NCBI GenBank assembly: GCA_963730165.1
Contig: CAVSQS010000002.1
Span: 372,001-436,000 of the forward strand
DNA length: 64,000 bases
Direction of reading: 5' to 3'
Source of the DNA: DASSQJ01 sp963730165
Lineage (GTDB): Bacteria > Actinomycetota > Actinomycetes > Actinomycetales > Dermatophilaceae
Positions 33,887 to 43,634 of the stretch are shown piece after piece; positions within the stretch are counted from its first letter, which is position 1, and every line of letters begins with the position of its first letter. Made by a program: the position numbers and the translations under genes. A model generated the notes under the pieces. That model searched no databases, was not told the DNA's origin, and saw nothing but the letters and a program-made list of their open reading frames with translations.

Positions 33887-34156
33887 TCAGGCCTCGCCCT
33901 CGGTGTGGATGACGGTGATGCTGCGCGTGATGCGCATCCGCAGGTAGTCGGGGGCGGCGCCCTCGGTGCAGGCGCGCCGCACGACCTGCTTGACCGCCTT
34001 GTCGAGGTCGTGCTCGGCCAGGCACGGACGGCATTCCTCGAGGTGCTGGGCGACCCGGGTGACGTCCTCGGGGCTCATCTCGCCGTCGAGGTACTCGTAG
34101 ATCCGGTGGAGGACCTCCGAGCAGTCACCGTGGCCCTCGTGGTCGTGGTCGGCCAT
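33887..34156 (-). CDS. rsrA: mycothiol-system anti-sigma factor
   Basis: 89 residues. The zinc anti-sigma motif H-x3-C-x2-C is H38-C42-C45, and Cys12 is present in G-D-C-S; further Cys63 lies in R-R-A-C-T. These positions parallel Streptomyces RsrA within one residue. Reduced RsrA holds SigR; disulphide stress forms a Cys bond, ejects zinc and frees SigR. The start overlaps the sigR stop by one base (TGATG), the usual gene order. The His/Asp-rich start (H-D-H-E-G-H-G-D) is longer than in many relatives. Confidence 0.94.
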   Translation of the reverse strand: MADHDHEGHGDCSEVLHRIYEYLDGEMSPEDVTRVAQHLEECRPCLAEHDLDKAVKQVVRRACTEGAAPDYLRMRITRSITVIHTEGEA

Positions 34157-34788
34157 CACTCCTCCTCCTCCGTCCCGAGACCCCGCGTGCGGGCGTAGTC
34201 GGTGAGCAGGGCGCGCAGCTGGCGCCGGCCGCGGTGCAGCCGGGACATCACGGTGCCGATGGGTGTGCCCATGATCTCGGCGATCTCCTTGTAGGCGAAG
34301 CCCTCGACGTCGGCGAGGTAGACCGCGGTCCGGAAGTCCTCGGGCAGCTCCTGGAGGGCGCGCTTGACCTCCGTGTCGGGCAGGTGCTCCAGGGCCTGCG
34401 CCTCGGCCGACTTCAGGCCCGCGGAGGTGTGCGACTCGGCCCGGGCCAGCTGGTAGTCCTCGACCTCGGCCGAGTCCGACTGCTGGGGCTCTCGCTGCCG
34501 CTTGCGGTAGCTGTTGATGTAGGTGTTGGTGAGGATGCGATACATCCACGCCTTGAGGTTGGTCCCGGGCCGGTACTGGTGGAACGCGGCGAAGGCCTTG
34601 GCGTAGGTCTCCTGGAGCAGGTCCTCCGCATCGGCCGGGTTGCGCGTCGTCCGCATCGCGGCGGCGTAGAGCTGGTCGAGCAGCGGCAGCGCCTCCCGCT
34701 CGAACCGGGCCTGGCGCTCCTCGGGTGTCTCGGTGGCGAGGTCGACCTCTGGGGTCTCCTCCTCGACGGGGGTCTGGGGTGTGCTCAT
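34156..34788 (-). CDS. sigR: RNA polymerase sigma factor, SigR/SigH family
   Basis: 210 residues. Sigma region 2 (A-E-D-L-L-Q-E-T-Y-A-K-A-F, Y-R-P-G-T-N-L-K-A-W-M-Y-R-I-L-T-N) and region 4 (Y-K-E-I-A-E-I-M-G-T-P-I-G-T-V-M-S-R-L-H-R-G-R with HTH) are separated by an acidic linker. The 25-residue acidic N-terminus is typical of SigR. With RsrA it controls thioredoxin, mycothiol and proteasome-type genes under thiol stress. TAGGCT at 34797-34802 (minus) lies eight bases before the ATG and looks like a housekeeping -10; a SigR-type GGAAT promoter was not found. Confidence 0.94.
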   Translation of the reverse strand: MSTPQTPVEEETPEVDLATETPEERQARFEREALPLLDQLYAAAMRTTRNPADAEDLLQETYAKAFAAFHQYRPGTNLKAWMYRILTNTYINSYRKRQREPQQSDSAEVEDYQLARAESHTSAGLKSAEAQALEHLPDTEVKRALQELPEDFRTAVYLADVEGFAYKEIAEIMGTPIGTVMSRLHRGRRQLRALLTDYARTRGLGTEEEE

Positions 34789-34906
34789 CGCTGCCCAGCC
34801 TATCCGGGCGGGGGGCCCAACCCTGCGGGTCGCCGTGTCGAGCACCAGCACGAGATCACCTCTCGTCGACGTCGTGGACGAGGGGTGAACGCGTCGGCGC
34901 GCGCCG

Positions 34907-35551
34907 TCATTCCGCTCGCACGCGGTCGAGCGCCCGCATCGCCGCGACGGCGACGTCCGGCGCGACGCGGTCGAGGGAGTGCGGTCCGTCGACGGACTCG
35001 AGCGTGCCTCCGGCCGGCAGGGCGGCCGCGACCTCGTCCGGAGTGCCGAACGGGTCGGTGCGGCCCTGGACGACGTGCACCGGGATGCCCGCCGCGGACG
35101 GCTCGGCCAGCTCGTCCGCTCGTGAGCGCTCCGGGCGGCCCGGCGGGTGCAGGGGAAAGGAGAGCGCGAGCACCGCTGACGCCCCGACCTCGGCGGCGGT
35201 CCGGCACGCCACCCGCGCGCCGGCGCTGCGGCCGCCGACGACGAGCGGGCCGGGCCCCCGTGGCGTCTCGGCGAGCACCGCGGTCCACGACGCGTCGAGG
35301 GCGGCCGGGCCGGGGCCCACCCGACGACCCGCGACCCGCCACGGCTGCTCGACGAGGTCGACGAGCCAACCCCGTTCGACGGCCGCGGCACACACCGACG
35401 TGAGGTCGTCGGTCCAACGCCGCCCCCCGGCACCGTGCCCGAGCACGAGAAGGCCGCACGGCACCGCCTCCGGGACCGCACGGCTGACGCGGGCCGGGCC
35501 GTACCGCGTCTCGACGAGCCGGGTGGACCCGCCGTGGACCGGGTCATCCAC
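34907..35551 (-). CDS. alpha/beta hydrolase (dienelactone-hydrolase/KANL3-like)
   Basis: 214 residues. Oxyanion strand L-V-L-G-H-G-A-G-G, nucleophile G-G-R-S-A-G (Ser about 106), acid Asp in G-R-T-D-P-F-G and His in D-G-P-H-S-L. This is the compact KANL3/Tex30-like hydrolase fold of about 210 residues. It overlaps the 3' end of the SRAP gene by eight bases, so they are cotranscribed. The substrate is unknown. The 118 bases to sigR include that gene's promoter. Confidence 0.83.
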   Translation of the reverse strand: MDDPVHGGSTRLVETRYGPARVSRAVPEAVPCGLLVLGHGAGGRRWTDDLTSVCAAAVERGWLVDLVEQPWRVAGRRVGPGPAALDASWTAVLAETPRGPGPLVVGGRSAGARVACRTAAEVGASAVLALSFPLHPPGRPERSRADELAEPSAAGIPVHVVQGRTDPFGTPDEVAAALPAGGTLESVDGPHSLDRVAPDVAVAAMRALDRVRAE

Positions 35552-36386
35552 CGGTGCCTCCGACGATCTCGCCGGTCATCGGGTCGACGACGCCGACGAG
35601 GTCCTCCGGCGGGCAGGGCTCGAGCAGCTGGGGGCCGTTGCTGCGGTTGCTGCTCACGGCACGCGACACGGGGTAGGCGGTGAACCGGCCCGGCGGCCGC
35701 GGCCCGAGCAGGTCCATGACCTCGCCCGCACCGGTCGCGGGGTCGAGCCACCGGTTCCAGTCCTCGCGCTCGAGGACGAGGGGCTGGCGGTCGTGGATGC
35801 GGTCGAGTCCGGGCTCGGCGGGGCCGGTGATGATGGTGAACGTCGTGAGCCAGGCCAAGGGGTCCTCGCCGTCGTCCACGGCCGGGTCGCGCCAGAACTC
35901 GTACAGGCCCGCCATCGCGACGCCGTCACCGTCGGCCCGCTCCGTGAAGAAGGGCTGCTTGCGCGGCTTGCCCCGGGCGTCGCGCGCGGTCGGCGAGGCC
36001 TGCCACTCGTACCAGCCGCGGGCAGGCACGAGGCAGCGCCGCGCGGCCAGGGCACGCGAGAACGAGGGCTTGTCCGCCACCGACTCCACCCGGGCGTTGA
36101 TCATCCGGGCCCCTCCCCCGGGGTCCCTGGACCACGAGGGGACCAGGCCCCAGGTCAGCAGGCGGAGCTGGCGCCGTGCCGCCGACGAGCGGTCCTCACG
36201 CGGCGGCCGGGTGAGCACCACCGGGGCCTGCTTCGTCGGGGCCATGTTGTGGTCGGGCCGCCCGGGCGGGGGGTCCTGGGGCGACGCGAGGACACTGCGC
36301 CCGGGCTCGCCCGTGCGGTCCTCCTCCACCCCGAACTCGAGGACCAGCTCGTCCGGGTTCGCCGTCGCGGCATAGCGACCACACAT
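35544..36386 (-). CDS. SOS response-associated peptidase (SRAP/HMCES family)
   Basis: 280 residues. Cys2 in M-C-G-R-Y is the conserved residue that crosslinks to abasic sites once Met is removed. It is followed by N-A-R-V-E-S, W-Y-E-W and the H-D-R-Q-P motif, the conserved SRAP set. The protein shields abasic sites in single-stranded DNA. The start ATG is preceded by TAGCCT at seven bases, suggesting leaderless expression. It is longer than E. coli YedK (about 220), with extra loops after the N-terminus. Confidence 0.93.
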   Translation of the reverse strand: MCGRYAATANPDELVLEFGVEEDRTGEPGRSVLASPQDPPPGRPDHNMAPTKQAPVVLTRPPREDRSSAARRQLRLLTWGLVPSWSRDPGGGARMINARVESVADKPSFSRALAARRCLVPARGWYEWQASPTARDARGKPRKQPFFTERADGDGVAMAGLYEFWRDPAVDDGEDPLAWLTTFTIITGPAEPGLDRIHDRQPLVLEREDWNRWLDPATGAGEVMDLLGPRPPGRFTAYPVSRAVSSNRSNGPQLLEPCPPEDLVGVVDPMTGEIVGGTGG

Positions 36387-36393
36387 GCAGCAC

Positions 36394-36399
36394 AGGCTA
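36394..36399 (-). promoter_or_regulatory. -10 element of the SRAP gene (leaderless)
   Basis: TAGCCT on the minus strand ends seven bases before ATG 36386. No ribosome binding site is visible before that ATG. Confidence 0.5.
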
Positions 36400-36466
36400 C
36401 GCAGTTCGGGCGAACCAACTACCGTGGGAGGGGACCACCTGTCGTCGGACCAACCGGAGGACCCGG

Positions 36467-37009
36467 ATGACCCTCGTGCGCCGCCTTGCCCGCCCCCTGC
36501 TCGCCTCGATGTTCGTCGTCGGTGGCGTCGACCAGGTCAAGCACCCAGGTCGGAAGGCGGACTCGGCCGGGCCGTTGGTCGAGCGGCTGGCACCCCGCCT
36601 CCGCCTGCCCGAGGACACCGAGCTGCTCGTCCGGGCCAACGGCGTCGTCATGGTCGCCGCCGGCACGATGCTCGCGCTCGGCCGGATGCCACGCACGTCG
36701 GCCGCGGTGCTTGCCGGCACCCTCGTCCCGACGACCGTGGCCGCGCACGCCTTCTGGCGGGAGGAGGACCCCGAGGCCCGCGCCGCCCAGCGAACCCACT
36801 TCCTGAAGAACCTCGGCCTGCTCGGCGGGCTCCTCCTCGCGGCCGTCGACACCGAGGGTCGTCCCGGTCTCGCCTACCGCGCCCACCTCGCGGGCGAGAG
36901 CGTGCAGCGGTCGGCGCACACCGCACGGCGCGAGGCCCGGCACGCCGCGCACTCCGCCGCCCTCGAGGCGAAGCTCAAGGCGGCCCAGGCCCAACATGCC
37001 CTCTCCTGA
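36467..37009 (+). CDS. DoxX family protein with C-terminal Ala/His/Arg-rich tail
   Basis: 180 residues. Four hydrophobic segments in the first 130 residues and the N-terminal R-P-L-L-A-S-M-F-V-V-G-G-V-D-Q pattern fit DoxX (SURF4-like). The last 40 residues (S-A-H-T-A-R-R-E-A-R-H-A-A-H) are charged and probably helical in the cytoplasm. ATG 36467 has GGAGG at about 8 bases. The 3' end overlaps aroA by 14 bases, so it is the first gene of a DoxX-aroA-rsgA operon. Function unknown. Confidence 0.83.
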   Translation: MTLVRRLARPLLASMFVVGGVDQVKHPGRKADSAGPLVERLAPRLRLPEDTELLVRANGVVMVAAGTMLALGRMPRTSAAVLAGTLVPTTVAAHAFWREEDPEARAAQRTHFLKNLGLLGGLLLAAVDTEGRPGLAYRAHLAGESVQRSAHTARREARHAAHSAALEAKLKAAQAQHALS

Positions 37010-38282
37010 CTGGGCGGCGCCCACCGCGGCGGGCCCGCTCGACGCCCACGTCGTCCTCCCGGGAAGCAAGTCACTGACCAACCGGTACCTCGTCCTGGCC
37101 GCCCTCGCCGAGGACGTCTCCAGGCTCCGCGCCCCGCTGCGCTCGCGCGACACCGAGCTCATGGCCGGTGCGATGCGCGTGCTCGGCACGGGCATCGAGG
37201 ACGTCGACGACGGCGACTGGCTGGTCACGCCGGGCCGCCTCCTGGGGGGCGGTGCCGTCGACTGCGGCCTCGCCGGCAACGTCATGCGATTCGTCCCGCC
37301 GGTCGCCGGACTGGCCGACGGCCCGGTCCGCTTCGACGGCGACCCCGAGGCCCGTCGTCGGCCGATGGCACCGGTGCTCGAGGCACTGCGCGCCCTCGGC
37401 GTCCAGGTCCAGGGAGGGCCCGGCCTGCCGTTCACCGTGCACGGGAGGGGCCGGGTGCGTGGCGGCACGGTGACGATCGACGCCTCGGCGTCCTCGCAGT
37501 TCGTCTCCGGCCTCCTCCTCTCGGGGGCCCGCTTCGACGAGGGGCTCACGGTGCACCACCAGGGCAGCGCCGTCCCGAGCCTCCCCCACATCGAGATGAC
37601 CGTCGAGACCCTCCGTGACGCCGGGGTCGTCGTCGACGACGCGGACCCGCACACGTGGCGGGTCGAGCCGGGACAGGTCGGGGCGCTCGACGTCCAGGTC
37701 GAGCCCGACCTCTCCGGTGCGGCGCAGTTCCTCGCCGCCGCCCTGGTCACCGGCGGGCGCGTCCACGTGCCCGGCTGGCCGCAGTACACGACCCAGGGCG
37801 GCGACCACATCCGTGACGTCCTCGACATGATGGGCGCGGAGGTGGTCCTCGACCGGCAGGGGCTCACCGTGACCGGTGGCGACGACATCCTGCCGGTCGA
37901 CGTCGACCTCCACGACTCGAGCGAGCTGACACCGGTCGTCGCGGCGCTGTGCGCCCTCGCCGACGGGCCGAGCGTCATCCGCGGCGTTGGTCACATCCGC
38001 GGCCACGAGACCGACCGCCTCGCAGCGCTGCGCACCGAGCTGACGGCGCTCGGGGCCGAGGTCTCCGAGACCGAGGACGGTCTGCGGATCGTGCCGCGAC
38101 CTCTGAGCGGCGGCACCTTCCACACCTACGCCGACCACCGGATGGTCATGGCCGCAGCCGTGCTCGGCCTCGCCGTCCCGGGACTCGTCGTCGAGGACGT
38201 CGGCACGGTCGCGAAGACGATGCCGCAGTTCACGACGCTCTGGGCGCGGATGCTCGGCCAGCCGGTCGCCGCGGAGGCCTGA
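36996..38282 (+). CDS. aroA: 3-phosphoshikimate 1-carboxyvinyltransferase (EPSP synthase)
   Basis: 428 residues. The N-terminal P-G-S-K-S-L-T-N-R binds shikimate-3-phosphate and PEP. The second signature reads C-G-L-A-G-N-V-M-R-F, where many relatives have A-G-T. The substrate-binding S-A-S-S-Q-F, the region of the catalytic Asp (D-L-H-D-S-S-E-L-T-P) and H-E-T-D-R-L follow. It makes EPSP in the shikimate pathway. The start lies within the DoxX gene, and the stop overlaps rsgA (TGATG). No other aro genes are in the window. Confidence 0.95.
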   Translation: MPSPDWAAPTAAGPLDAHVVLPGSKSLTNRYLVLAALAEDVSRLRAPLRSRDTELMAGAMRVLGTGIEDVDDGDWLVTPGRLLGGGAVDCGLAGNVMRFVPPVAGLADGPVRFDGDPEARRRPMAPVLEALRALGVQVQGGPGLPFTVHGRGRVRGGTVTIDASASSQFVSGLLLSGARFDEGLTVHHQGSAVPSLPHIEMTVETLRDAGVVVDDADPHTWRVEPGQVGALDVQVEPDLSGAAQFLAAALVTGGRVHVPGWPQYTTQGGDHIRDVLDMMGAEVVLDRQGLTVTGGDDILPVDVDLHDSSELTPVVAALCALADGPSVIRGVGHIRGHETDRLAALRTELTALGAEVSETEDGLRIVPRPLSGGTFHTYADHRMVMAAAVLGLAVPGLVVEDVGTVAKTMPQFTTLWARMLGQPVAAEA

Positions 38283-39310
38283 TGGCACGGTCGGCCGGGG
38301 ACTACGACGAGTCCGACGTCCGCGTACGGCCGAACCGTCGTGGCTCCCGCCCCAGGACCAAGGAGCGCCCCGCCCACGCCGACGCCGTCCCGGGCCGGGT
38401 GCTGGCCGTCGACCGGGGCCGCTACACCGTGCTCGTCGGCGACGTCGACGAGCGTCACCTCGTCGTCGCGATGCGGGCTCGTGAGCTGGGCCGCAAGGGC
38501 ATCGTCGTCGGTGACGAGGTGCGCCTCGTCGGGGACACCTCCGGGGCCGAGGGCAGCCTGGCCCGCATCGTCCGGCTCGACGAGCGGCGCACCCTCCTGC
38601 GCCGCACGGCCGACGACACCGACCCCGTCGAGCGCGTCATCGTCGCCAACGCCGACCAGCTCGTCGTCGTGTCGGCCCTCGCCAACCCCGAGCCCCGGCC
38701 CCGGCTCATCGACCGGGCCCTGGTCGCCGCCTACGACGCCGGCATGGAGCCGCTGCTCGTCCTCACCAAGGCCGACCTGAGCGACCCCGGGCCCTTCCTC
38801 GAGCAGTACGCGCCCCTGTCGGTCTCCCACGTCGTCACGGCCCAGGGCCGGGGTGGCCGGATCGAGGGCCTCGAGGCTCTCCGGGGAGCCCTCGCCGGGC
38901 GCGTCAGCGTCCTCATCGGGCACTCGGGGGTCGGCAAGTCCACCCTCGTCAACGCCCTGGTCCCGGACGCCGACCGAGCGACCGGTGTCGTCAACGACGT
39001 CACCGGCCGGGGTCGCCACACCTCGACCTCGGCGGTCGCGCTCGCCCTCCCCGAGGACGACGGCTGGGTCGTCGACACTCCGGGGGTCCGCTCGTTCGGC
39101 CTCGCCCACGTCGACCTCGACCGGATCATCAACCACTTCCCCGATCTCGAGCCGGGCACCGAGCAGTGCCCACGGGGGTGCACGCACGACGAGGAGGAGT
39201 GCGGGCTCGACGACTGGGTACGCAGCGGCGCCGCCGGACCGGCCGGGGCCGCCCGGCTCGAGTCCCTGCGGCGCCTGCTCCGTTCGCGCACCACGGCGTC
39301 CGGAGACTGA
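38282..39310 (+). CDS. rsgA: ribosome small-subunit-dependent GTPase A
   Basis: 342 residues. An OB-fold (about 35-105) leads to a circularly permuted GTPase with G4-like T-K-A-D before G1 G-H-S-G-V-G-K-S-T, then G3 D-T-P-G-V-R, and a C-terminal zinc domain C-P-R-G-C-T-H-D-E-E-E-C. This order is diagnostic of RsgA/YjeQ. It assists late 30S maturation. The arginine-rich N-terminus precedes the OB-fold. The start overlaps the aroA stop by one base. Confidence 0.95.
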   Translation: MARSAGDYDESDVRVRPNRRGSRPRTKERPAHADAVPGRVLAVDRGRYTVLVGDVDERHLVVAMRARELGRKGIVVGDEVRLVGDTSGAEGSLARIVRLDERRTLLRRTADDTDPVERVIVANADQLVVVSALANPEPRPRLIDRALVAAYDAGMEPLLVLTKADLSDPGPFLEQYAPLSVSHVVTAQGRGGRIEGLEALRGALAGRVSVLIGHSGVGKSTLVNALVPDADRATGVVNDVTGRGRHTSTSAVALALPEDDGWVVDTPGVRSFGLAHVDLDRIINHFPDLEPGTEQCPRGCTHDEEECGLDDWVRSGAAGPAGAARLESLRRLLRSRTTASGD

Positions 39311-39331
39311 CCGCCTCCGGCCGCCCCGGTG

Positions 39332-40484
<1,153 letters not shown>

Positions 40485-40492
<8 letters not shown>

Positions 40493-41519
40493 TGAGCACC
40501 TCCTCGGCGAAGTGGCAGGCGGACTCGCGGCCCGGCGCGACCTCACGCAGCTCGGGGACCTCGCGCCGGCAGATGTCCTGCGCGTAACGACACCGGGGGT
40601 GGAAGGCGCAGCCCGGGGGGATCCGCATGAGGTTCGGCGGGAGGCCACCGATGGCGTTGAGCGTCTGGCCCTTCTGGTCCAGGCGCGGGATGGAGTCGAT
40701 GAGGCCCTCGGTGTACGGGTGGGCCGGCGAGGCGTACAGGTCGAAGACCCCGGCCTTCTCGACCAGCTTCCCGGCGTACATGACCGTGATCCGGTCAGCG
40801 ACGTCGGCGACGACGCCGAGGTCGTGGGTGATGAGGATCAGCCCCATGTTCCGCTCCTCCTGCAGCTCCTGCAGGAGGGCCATGATCTGGGCCTGGACCG
40901 TGACGTCGAGGGCCGTCGTCGGCTCGTCGGCGATGAGGACCGCCGGGTCGAGGGCGATGGCCATCGCGATCATGATGCGCTGGCGCATGCCGCCGGAGAA
41001 CTGGTGCGGATAGGCCTTGACCCGTGCGCGGGCACCCGGGATCGACACCCGCTCCATGAGGCGCACCGCCTGCTCGAGCGAGTCGCTCTTGTTCATCCCG
41101 CGGTGCTGCCGGAACATCTCGGCGATCTGCCACCCGACCGGGAAGACCGGGTTGAGGGCCGAGAGGGCGTCCTGGAAGATCATCGCGATCTCGGCGCCGC
41201 GCACCTTCCGGCGACGCTCCTCCGGCATCGAGAGCAGGTCCTCGCCGCAGTAGCGGATGTGGCCGGACGGGATCGAGGCGGGCGGCATGTCGAGGATGCC
41301 CATGATCGCCTGGGCCGTCACCGACTTGCCGGAGCCGGACTCCCCGAGGATCGCGAGGGACTCACCCTGGTCGAGGTGGAACGAGACCCCGTTGATGGCC
41401 TTGGCCTCGCCGTCGTCGGTGTGGAACTCGACGAAGAGGTCCTCGACCTCGAGCAGGCGGCCGTCGACCGGCTCGTAGCCCTGTCCCGCGGGGTTGGTGG
41501 TGGTTGCCGTGTCTGTCAT
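40485..41519 (-). CDS. oligopeptide/dipeptide ABC transporter ATP-binding protein (OppD-like)
   Basis: 344 residues. Walker A G-E-S-G-S-G-K-S-V, signature F-S-G-G-M-R-Q-R-I-M-I-A-M-A, Walker B V-L-I-A-D-E-P-T-T-A-L-D-V-T and a C-terminal C-A-F-H-P-R-C...C cluster as in its partner. It pairs with the OppF-like subunit to power the permease. The ATG at 41519 opens M-T-D-T-A-T-T-T-N. An in-frame GTG at 41531 overlaps the oppC stop (GTGA) and may be the true coupled start. Confidence 0.92.
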
Positions 41520-41527
41520 GGGTGGGG

Positions 41528-42475
41528 TCACCGGGTCTTCGGGTCGAAGGCGTCGCGGACGGCGTCGCCGAGCATGATGAACGCCAGCACGGTGAGGCTG
41601 AGGAAGAGGCTCGGGAAGAGCAGCATGTGCGGCGTCGTGCGCAGGCCGACGATGGCGTCGTTGATGGACACGCCCCAGGAGATGACCGGAGGCGTCAGGC
41701 CGATGCCGAGGAAGGACAGCGTCGCCTCCGCGGCGATGTAGGCGCCGAGGTTGATCGTCGCGACGACGATCATCGGGCCCATCGCGTTGGGGATGATGTG
41801 CGATCGGATGATCCGCCACGGGCTCGCGCCGAGCGCCCGCGCCGCCTGGACGTAGTCGTTCGGCAGCACCTGGAAGACGCTCGAGCGCATGAGTCGGGCC
41901 AGGCTCGCCCATCCGAAGACCGTCAGCGCGAGGACGACCTTGAGGATCACGCCGAAGTAGGAGGTCAGCGAGCCGGTGAGCGCCGACATGAGCAGGATGG
42001 CCCCGAGGATGAACGGGATCGCGAAGAAGATGTCGGTGATCCGGGAGACCAGCGAGTCGATCCACCCGCCGCCGTAGGCGGCGAGGATGCCGATGGCCGC
42101 ACCGAGCGTCGTCGCGAACAGGGTGGTGAACACGCCGACGAGGATCGACGCGCGCGCGCCGTAGATGGTCCGCGCGTAGACGTCGTAGCCCTGGATGTCG
42201 CGGCCGAACCAGGCGTCGGAGTTGGGCAGCTCGCGCGACTGCTGGAGGATGGCCTCGGTCGGGTCGGTGTTGGTGAACAGGCTGGGCCAGACCGCCATGA
42301 GGACGAAGATCGTGATCAGCGTCGCCGAGATCCAGAAGAGCGGGTTCTTGGCGAGCTGGCGGCGGGCATCCGCACCGAGAGAGCGGGGCTTCTCGGAGTC
42401 CCCGGTGGTCTCCGGGGAGGTCTGCGGCGCGTCCGGCCCGGCGGTGCGCAGGTCGGTGTCGGCGGTGTCAGTCAT
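41528..42475 (-). CDS. oligopeptide/dipeptide ABC transporter permease (OppC-like)
   Basis: 315 residues. A polar N-terminus of 45 residues precedes the OppC_N helix (N-P-L-F-W-I-S-A-T-L-I-T-I-F) and five further membrane segments. The EAA contact loop is A-A-R-A-L-G-A-S-P-W-R-I-I-R-S-H-I-I-P-N. The start overlaps oppB by eight bases. It forms a heterodimeric channel with OppB. Confidence 0.92.
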   Translation of the reverse strand: MTDTADTDLRTAGPDAPQTSPETTGDSEKPRSLGADARRQLAKNPLFWISATLITIFVLMAVWPSLFTNTDPTEAILQQSRELPNSDAWFGRDIQGYDVYARTIYGARASILVGVFTTLFATTLGAAIGILAAYGGGWIDSLVSRITDIFFAIPFILGAILLMSALTGSLTSYFGVILKVVLALTVFGWASLARLMRSSVFQVLPNDYVQAARALGASPWRIIRSHIIPNAMGPMIVVATINLGAYIAAEATLSFLGIGLTPPVISWGVSINDAIVGLRTTPHMLLFPSLFLSLTVLAFIMLGDAVRDAFDPKTR

Positions 42476-43394
42476 GGCTGATCCTCGGGTCCAGGAATCC
42501 GTACATGAGGTCGACGAGCAGGTTGACGAAGAGGTACACGATGACGAGCGCCGTGACCGCCCCGACGACGGCCACGCCGTCGCGGGTCTGGATGCCGCGG
42601 AAGATGTAGCCACCGACACCCTGGATGTTGAAGATCCGCTCGGTGACGATCGCACCGCCGAGCAGGGCGCCGAAGTCGAAGCCGATGAAGGTGACGACCG
42701 GGATCAGCGAGTTGCGCAGGGCGTGCAGCCCGACGGCGCGCCGGCGGGCCAGCCCCTTGGCGGTGGCCGTGCGCACGTAGTCGGCGCGCAGGTTCTCGGC
42801 GAGGTTGGTCCGGGTGAGGCGGGCCACGTACGCCACCGACAGCGACCCGAGCACCATCGCGGGGAGCAGGAGCTCGTAGAACGTCGCGTTGCTCGAGACC
42901 GTCACCGGGAACAGGCCGAGCTTGACCCCGAGGAAGTACTGGGCGAGGGCGCCGATGACGAAGATCGGGATCGAGATGACGACCAGGGTCGAGACGAGGA
43001 CGAGGTTGTCGATGAACCTGCCCTTCCGGATCCCCGCGAGGATGCCGGCGACGATGCCGACGACCACCTCGAAGACCACGGCCATGACCGCGAGCTTGCC
43101 GGTCACCTGGTACCGCTTGGCGAGGTCCTCCTTGACCGGCACCTCGTACTGGTTCACGCCGAGGTCGCCCTGGGCGAGCTTGCCGAGGTACTTGACGTAC
43201 TGCACCGGCAGCGGGTCGTTGAGGTTGTGCTCCTCGTAGTACTTCGCGACGTAGGCCTCGGAGCACTTGCGCTCACCGCACTTGCCTGCGGTGGGGTCTC
43301 CGGGGAGCGCGAAGACCATCGCGTAGATCAGAAAGGTGGTGCCCAGGATGACGGGGATCATCTGGAGCAACCGTCGTACGACATATTTGCCCAT
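42468..43394 (-). CDS. oligopeptide/dipeptide ABC transporter permease (OppB-like)
   Basis: 308 residues. It starts M-G-K-Y-V-V-R-R-L-L-Q-M-I-P, the OppB/DppB hallmark, with six membrane segments and the EAA loop R-T-A-T-A-K-G-L-A-R-R-R-A-V-G. The extracytoplasmic loop after TM1 holds C-G-E-R-K-C, which may form a disulphide. GAGGAG lies before ATG 43394. It is separated from oppA by 240 bases that contain two hairpins. Confidence 0.92.
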   Translation of the reverse strand: MGKYVVRRLLQMIPVILGTTFLIYAMVFALPGDPTAGKCGERKCSEAYVAKYYEEHNLNDPLPVQYVKYLGKLAQGDLGVNQYEVPVKEDLAKRYQVTGKLAVMAVVFEVVVGIVAGILAGIRKGRFIDNLVLVSTLVVISIPIFVIGALAQYFLGVKLGLFPVTVSSNATFYELLLPAMVLGSLSVAYVARLTRTNLAENLRADYVRTATAKGLARRRAVGLHALRNSLIPVVTFIGFDFGALLGGAIVTERIFNIQGVGGYIFRGIQTRDGVAVVGAVTALVIVYLFVNLLVDLMYGFLDPRISHD

Positions 43395-43513
43395 GTCGTC
43401 TCCTCACAGCGGTCCATCGGGGCCGAGAAGTGGCTCGGCGCTCTGCCCGGCCCGTCGAGGTAGGACGGACCGGCATTGGGGTGACACTACTGCGACTGTG
43501 GCCCATGGGGTTA

Positions 43514-43534
43514 GTTCCGGGGTGTGCCCGGAAC
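43514..43534. repeat. inverted repeat between oppA and oppB
   Basis: Eight-base arms GTTCCGGG and CCCGGAAC flank GTGTG. It lies 19 bases on the oppB side of the larger hairpin. It may be an operator or part of a processing structure; the sequence does not decide. Confidence 0.4.
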
Positions 43535-43552
43535 GAGGTCGCAGGCGCCGCG

Positions 43553-43598
43553 CACACGGTTCGGCCTGCCGGGGGTGACCGACAGGCCGAACCGTGTG
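43553..43598 (-). terminator. strong hairpin after oppA (partial terminator/stabiliser)
   Basis: Sixteen-base arms CACACGGTTCGGCCTG and CAGGCCGAACCGTGTG are exact and enclose a 14-base loop. The hairpin begins 37 bases after the oppA stop and before oppBCDF. Such hairpins in solute-binding operons reduce read-through or protect the upstream message, giving more binding protein than permease. Confidence 0.65.
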
Positions 43599-43634
43599 TG
43601 ACTGCGGTCGCGGAGTCAGACTCCGCGGCTCAGA

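Noticed and set aside
34789..35751. Extension of the sigR frame upstream into the hydrolase gene
   Set aside because: The segment overlaps another gene and is Arg/Ser/Pro-rich. SigR proteins begin with the acidic segment at ATG 34788.
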